Source of the DNA: Leptasterias polaris
Taxonomy: Eukaryota; Echinodermata; Asteroidea; Forcipulatida; Asteriidae
Reading direction: 5' to 3'
Assembly: GCA_037783415.1 (NCBI GenBank)
Contig: JAZGTN010000088.1
Coordinates: 1,550,001-1,614,000 of the forward strand
Length of the DNA: 64,000 nt
The notes beneath the pieces were generated by a model. The model was not told the origin of the DNA. It saw only the letters and a list, made by a program, of their open reading frames with translations, and ran no database searches. The position numbers were made by a program, and so were the translations under genes. Shown piece by piece: positions 59,790 to 64,000 of this stretch; positions within the stretch are counted from its first letter, which is position 1, and every line of letters begins with the position of its first letter.

Positions 59790-61934
59790 GAGAGGGTTAC
59801 GATCATCGCAACTAATAAGCCATTTGCGAGTTACATTTGAATAATGTCTGGTACAATGACTTGTTTAGTCACAAGTTACCGCTTAAATTTGAATTCCTCA
59901 GACTATCGAGACAGTTGCTATGTCACATGATTAGGGGCAAGCTTTTGCTTAGTTACGTAAGAGACGGTGAACACCCATACACAATTCTGAATGGATGTGT
60001 ATGACACAATGGTACCAGGGTTTGCTCATCTGGAGGTTGCTATACAAAAGCTTGCCCCGAACCATGTGACATAGCAACTGTCTCGATAGTCTGAGGAATT
60101 CAAATTTAAGCGGTAACTTGTGACTAAACTAGTCATTGTACCAGACATTATTCAAATTTAACTCGCAAATGGCTTATTCTGATACAGTGTTTTGGGTTTC
60201 TTTTTTTGCAATTGTTTCTTCAATAAAATGTTTTTTGCAGTATTTCATGTAACTTTTATTGCGTAGTTGCATCAACAAATGACAAAAATGAAAATAATAA
60301 ACAATAAATAAATAAATAAAATAACCAAAAAAAGCGTCACAGTAAAATCTCATACCTTATATTATATTTAAAAAAAGATTAAAAAGTTACGTTGCTGGTA
60401 GTGTCAGGCGTTCACGCGCTGGAGAGGTTTAGATAGCGCACACTACGCCCCTCTTCTGCAGCAACGATTAGTTCCCTTATTTTGTGGCAAATTGACCCAG
60501 CAGCATATCCTCCCCTGTCTCCCCTGCCTAGCCACTAGGGCCCTGACCACTTTAGGGGAGGAAGCAAGGCAGATCCCAATCACACTGTTGCCACAGACAG
60601 CAAAAGGCCTTGAACCTATATTAGTGCAGACGGCATTCGAACCCGGATCGCGTGGTCCAAGTGTTGAGACAGTCCCAGCACCTTATCCCACTGCGCTAGT
60701 AAGGTGTTGGTACTTTTACCCGTGAGTTTACAATGTATAGCCATACGAGTGCACCCAACCAGACTGGGAGAAAACAACAGACGGCAACATGTATCTATAC
60801 TGAATGGAGACTCAAAAATTAACAAAATGAAAAAGGAAGAAGAAATATATAAGCAAATCAATGAAATAAACAATTCAATAAATGAAGCAAACCAAAAACA
60901 AAAAAGATTAATCTTAAAAGTTGAGACCCCCCCCCCAAAAAAAAAAATTAAATAAATAAAATAAAAAATAATAAATAAAAAAACCACCCAATAAACGGTA
61001 TAATTATTTTGAATTAGAACGTTTTGGGGGTCATGCTATTAATAGATTGCGTAAATATAAGAATCTATCACAACCTGGGGGTTCTGTGCTTCAACTTTTG
61101 AGGAGACTTGATCAATTTAGGCGTTAAAGTTGGCCCTATTTGACCGGGGAAGTGGAGAAGTGCTTCACGAAAACTGGCAGCAAGTCGGTTTAGGGAAAAT
61201 TTCATTTTCTGGTGTGTTTTTTTCTGGGGTCGCTAGAAAAAATTCCAAACGGCTGACCTGCCAAAAATTGAAAAGAATTCTGAAGTTAATAGTTGTCCGG
61301 AGACTTACACGATTTTTAGCATTGGTTCCTATGGGAGTTTATTTAGTGGGGAGTCCAAGGCCCGTCTAGTTTGTTTCCTTCCAAGTGAAAACACCTCAAC
61401 GCCGGTGAAGGTTTCCCTACGTCCGGGCATCAATCTTGAAAAATTTCCCTACCCAAAAAATTAATAAATAAAAATTATATATTAATTGCAACGGAAAAGA
61501 AAATTAAATGCTACGCGGCAATTAAACCAACAAATTATGTTGCATTATTCTGATTTGTGTTTTTCGTACAGATGAAAAAAATAAAAAATACGGCTTGGGT
61601 AAACAATGTAAAAATTACGGGGTGACATGTCATGCTTATAAAGCGCCGCGAGTCCGGTTTCACGGACTGACCGGCTGATATCTAGTTCCCATCATGGTGT
61701 GGCGACCGAGTCACAGCATTTCCTTTCCTGTCTTGAGCACCCAACTAAATGCACTCCCACTTGCCCACTTCTCCAGCAGAGTCCACTTGCCAAGTAAAAT
61801 AGGGCCAACTTTAAAAGCCTAAATTTATCAAGTCTCCCCTGCACTGCGTGGCTCTATATGCATGTGTACAAGTCCAGCCCCAACAATGAAACCGCAGTCA
61901 CATGCATACAGTCACCAATTATTTGAAAATACTA
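59790..61934 (+). repeat. Satellite unit 25 (2145 bp)
   Basis: The tRNA-like head is at 60627-60705 on the minus strand. The A-rich tract ends AAAAAACCACCC, and ATTTGAAAATAC near the end of the unit is private. The C run is 10. Confidence 0.95.
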
Positions 61935-64000
61935 GAGAGGGTTACGATCATCGCAACTAATAAGCCATTTGCGAGTTACATTTGAATAATGTCTGGTACA
62001 ATGACTTGTTTAGTCACAAGTTACCGCTTAAATTTGAATTCCTCAGACTATCGAGACAGTTGCTATGTCACATGATTAGGGGCAAGCTTTTGCTTAGTTA
62101 CGTAAGAGACGGTGAACACCCATACACAATTCTGAATGGATGTGTATGACACAATGGTACCAGGGTTTGCTCATCTGGAGGTTGCTATACAAAAGCTTGC
62201 CCCGAACCATGTGACATAGCAACTGTCTCGATAGTCTGAGGAATTCAAATTTAAGCGGTAACTTGTGACTAAACTAGTCATTGTACCAGACATTATTCAA
62301 ATTTAACTCGCAAATGGCTTATTCTGATACAGTGTTTTGGGTTTCTTTTTTTGCAATTGTTTCTTCAATAAAATGTTTTTTGCAGTATTTCATGTAACTT
62401 TTATTGCGTAGTTGCATCAACAAATGACAAAAATGAAAATAATAAACAATAAATAAATAAATAAAATAACCAAAAAAAGCGTCACAGTAAAATCTCATAC
62501 CTTATATTATATTTAAAAAAAGATTAAAAAGTTACGTTGCTGGTAGTGTCAGGCGTTCACGCGCTGGAGAGGTTTAGATAGCGCACACTACGCCCCTCTT
62601 CTGCAGCAACGATTAGTTCCCTTATTTTGTGGCAAATTGACCCAGCAGCATATCCTCCCCTGTCTCCCCTGCCTAGCCACTAGGGCCCTGACCACTTTAG
62701 GGGAGGAAGCAAGGCAGATCCCAATCACACTGTTGCCACAGACAGCAAAAGGCCTTGAACCTATATTAGTGCAGACGGCATTCGAACCCGGATCGCGTGG
62801 TCCAAGTGTTGAGACAGTCCCAGCACCTTATCCCACTGCGCTAGTAAGGTGTTGGTACTTTTACCCGTGAGTTTACAATGTATAGCCATACGAGTGCACC
62901 CAACCAGACTGGGAGAAAACAACAGACGGCAACATGTATCTATACTGAATGGAGACTCAAAAATTAACAAAATGAAAAAGGAAGAAGAAATATATAAGCA
63001 AATCAATGAAATAAACAATTCAATAAATGAAGCAAACCAAAAACAAAAAAGATTAATCTTAAAAGTTGAGACCCCCCCCCCCAAAAAAAAATAATTAAAT
63101 AAATAAAATAAAAAATAATAAATAAAAAAAACACCCAATAAACGGTATAATTATTTTGAATTAGAACGTTTTGGGGGTCATGCTATTAATAGATTGCGTA
63201 AATATAAGAATCTATCACAACCTGGGGGTTCTGTGCTTCAACTTTTGAGGAGACTTGATCAATTTAGGCGTTAAAGTTGGCCCTATTTGACCGGGGAAGT
63301 GGAGAAGTGCTTCACGAAAACTGGCAGCAAGTCGGTTTAGGGAAAATTTCATTTTCTGGTGTGTTTTTTTCTGGGGTCGCTAGAAAAAATTCCAAACGGC
63401 TGACCTGCCAAAAATTGAAAAGAATTCTGAAGTTAATAGTTGTCCGGAGACTTACACGATTTTTAGCATTGGTTCCTATGGGAGTTTATTTAGTGGGGAG
63501 TCCAAGGCCCGTCTAGTTTGTTTCCTTCCAAGTGAAAACACCTCAACGCCGGTGAAGGTTTCCCTACGTCCGGGCATCAATCTTGAAAAATTTCCCTACC
63601 CAAAAAATTAATAAATAAAAATTATATATTAATTGCAACGGAAAAGAAAATTAAATGCTACGCGGCAATTAAACCAACAAATTATGTTGCATTATTCTGA
63701 TTTGTGTTTTTCGTACAGATGAAAAAAATAAAAAATACGGCTTGGGTAAACAATGTAAAAATTACGGGGTGACATGTCATGCTTATAAAGCGCCGCGAGT
63801 CCGGTTTCACGGACTGACCGGCTGATATCTAGTTCCCATCATGGTGTGGCGACCGAGTCACAGCATTTCCTTTCCTGTCTTGAGCACCCAACTAAATGCA
63901 CTCCCACTTGCCCACTTCTCCAGCAGAGTCCACTTGCCAAGTAAAATAGGGCCAACTTTAAAAGCCTAAATTTATCAAGTCTCCCCTGCACTGCGTGGCT
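61935..64000 (+). repeat. Satellite unit 26, cut by the window end (2066 bp)
   Basis: All modules are present up to the right inverted repeat of the 736 bp module; the last linker is outside the window. The tRNA-like head is at 62772-62850 on the minus strand. The C run is 11. Confidence 0.95.

Larger units (their letters stand above)
33207..64000 (+). repeat. Satellite array, right part (right part of unit 12 and units 13-26)
   Basis: The same unit resumes directly after the retrotransposon at the CTAT target duplication. New units start at 34106, 36234, 38380, 40526, 42671, 44811, 46955, 49099, 51243, 53390, 55518, 57645, 59790 and 61935. Units on this side often carry a variant absent from units 1-12: an A-rich stretch near the end of the unit reads ATCAAAAAT instead of ATAAAAAAT in units 13, 16-21 and 24. 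The array runs off the right edge. Confidence 0.98.

Noticed and set aside
1..64000. Possibility that the array is rDNA, 5S, snRNA or histone repeat
   Set aside because: I looked for 5S, U1, U2, U5, U6 and histone-like sequence in the unit and recognised none.
1..64000. CRISPR array
   Set aside because: The repeat is 2.1 kb with no spacers and the content is eukaryotic.

Overview
The window is eukaryotic repeat DNA and contains no host protein-coding gene that I can support. It is a long head-to-tail array of a roughly 2.14 kb satellite unit. One 8.36 kb Ty3/gypsy-type LTR retrotransposon has inserted into the array in the opposite orientation. The host looks like a metazoan, probably an invertebrate: there is a tRNA-derived pol III promoter block, a Ty3/gypsy element without a visible chromodomain, and a C2H2 zinc-finger ORF carrying an animal-type CtBP-binding motif. 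I cannot name the species.

Layout. Positions 1-24844 hold units 1-11 and the left part of unit 12. Positions 24845-33206 hold the retrotransposon. Positions 33207-64000 hold the right part of unit 12 and units 13-26, the last cut by the window end. Most units are 2143-2147 bp. Units 13, 22 and 23 (2127-2128 bp) share an 18 bp deletion, unit 8 (2152 bp) has an 8 bp insertion, and unit 17 (2140 bp) has a 4 bp deletion. Outside one C/A homopolymer tract the units differ by only a few substitutions, so the array is strongly homogenised.

Each unit is a composite of recognisable modules (unit 1 coordinates): a fold-back with 134 bp arms (25-389); an AT-rich spacer (390-600); a tRNA-derived SINE-like block on the minus strand with pol III A and B boxes (about 601-916); an A-rich segment (917-1137); a hypervariable C/A tract (1138-1196); and a 736 bp module bounded by 43 bp inverted repeats (1313-2048), which resembles a non-autonomous DNA transposon and contains a TATA-like site. 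Shared variants show local duplication (units 17/18 and 19/20), block structure (units 3-7) and a similarity between units 12-13 and 22-23 at a ten-unit distance.

The retrotransposon reads on the minus strand: 5' LTR (32446-33206), tRNA-Leu-type primer binding site, gag, pol in the -1 frame (protease, RT, RNase H, integrase), then a third ORF in the position env often takes, then a polypurine tract and the 3' LTR (24845-25607). The LTRs differ by one 2 bp indel and all three ORFs are open, so the insertion is young and may be competent. The third ORF encodes a two-finger C2H2 protein with a PMDLS motif and is preceded by a strong-looking splice acceptor. Gag carries a PLDLS motif. The LTR and 3' untranslated region carry many copies of a strand-biased CCTCC motif. 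Together these suggest an element that encodes its own DNA-binding regulator and may recruit the CtBP corepressor. This is the most unusual system in the window.
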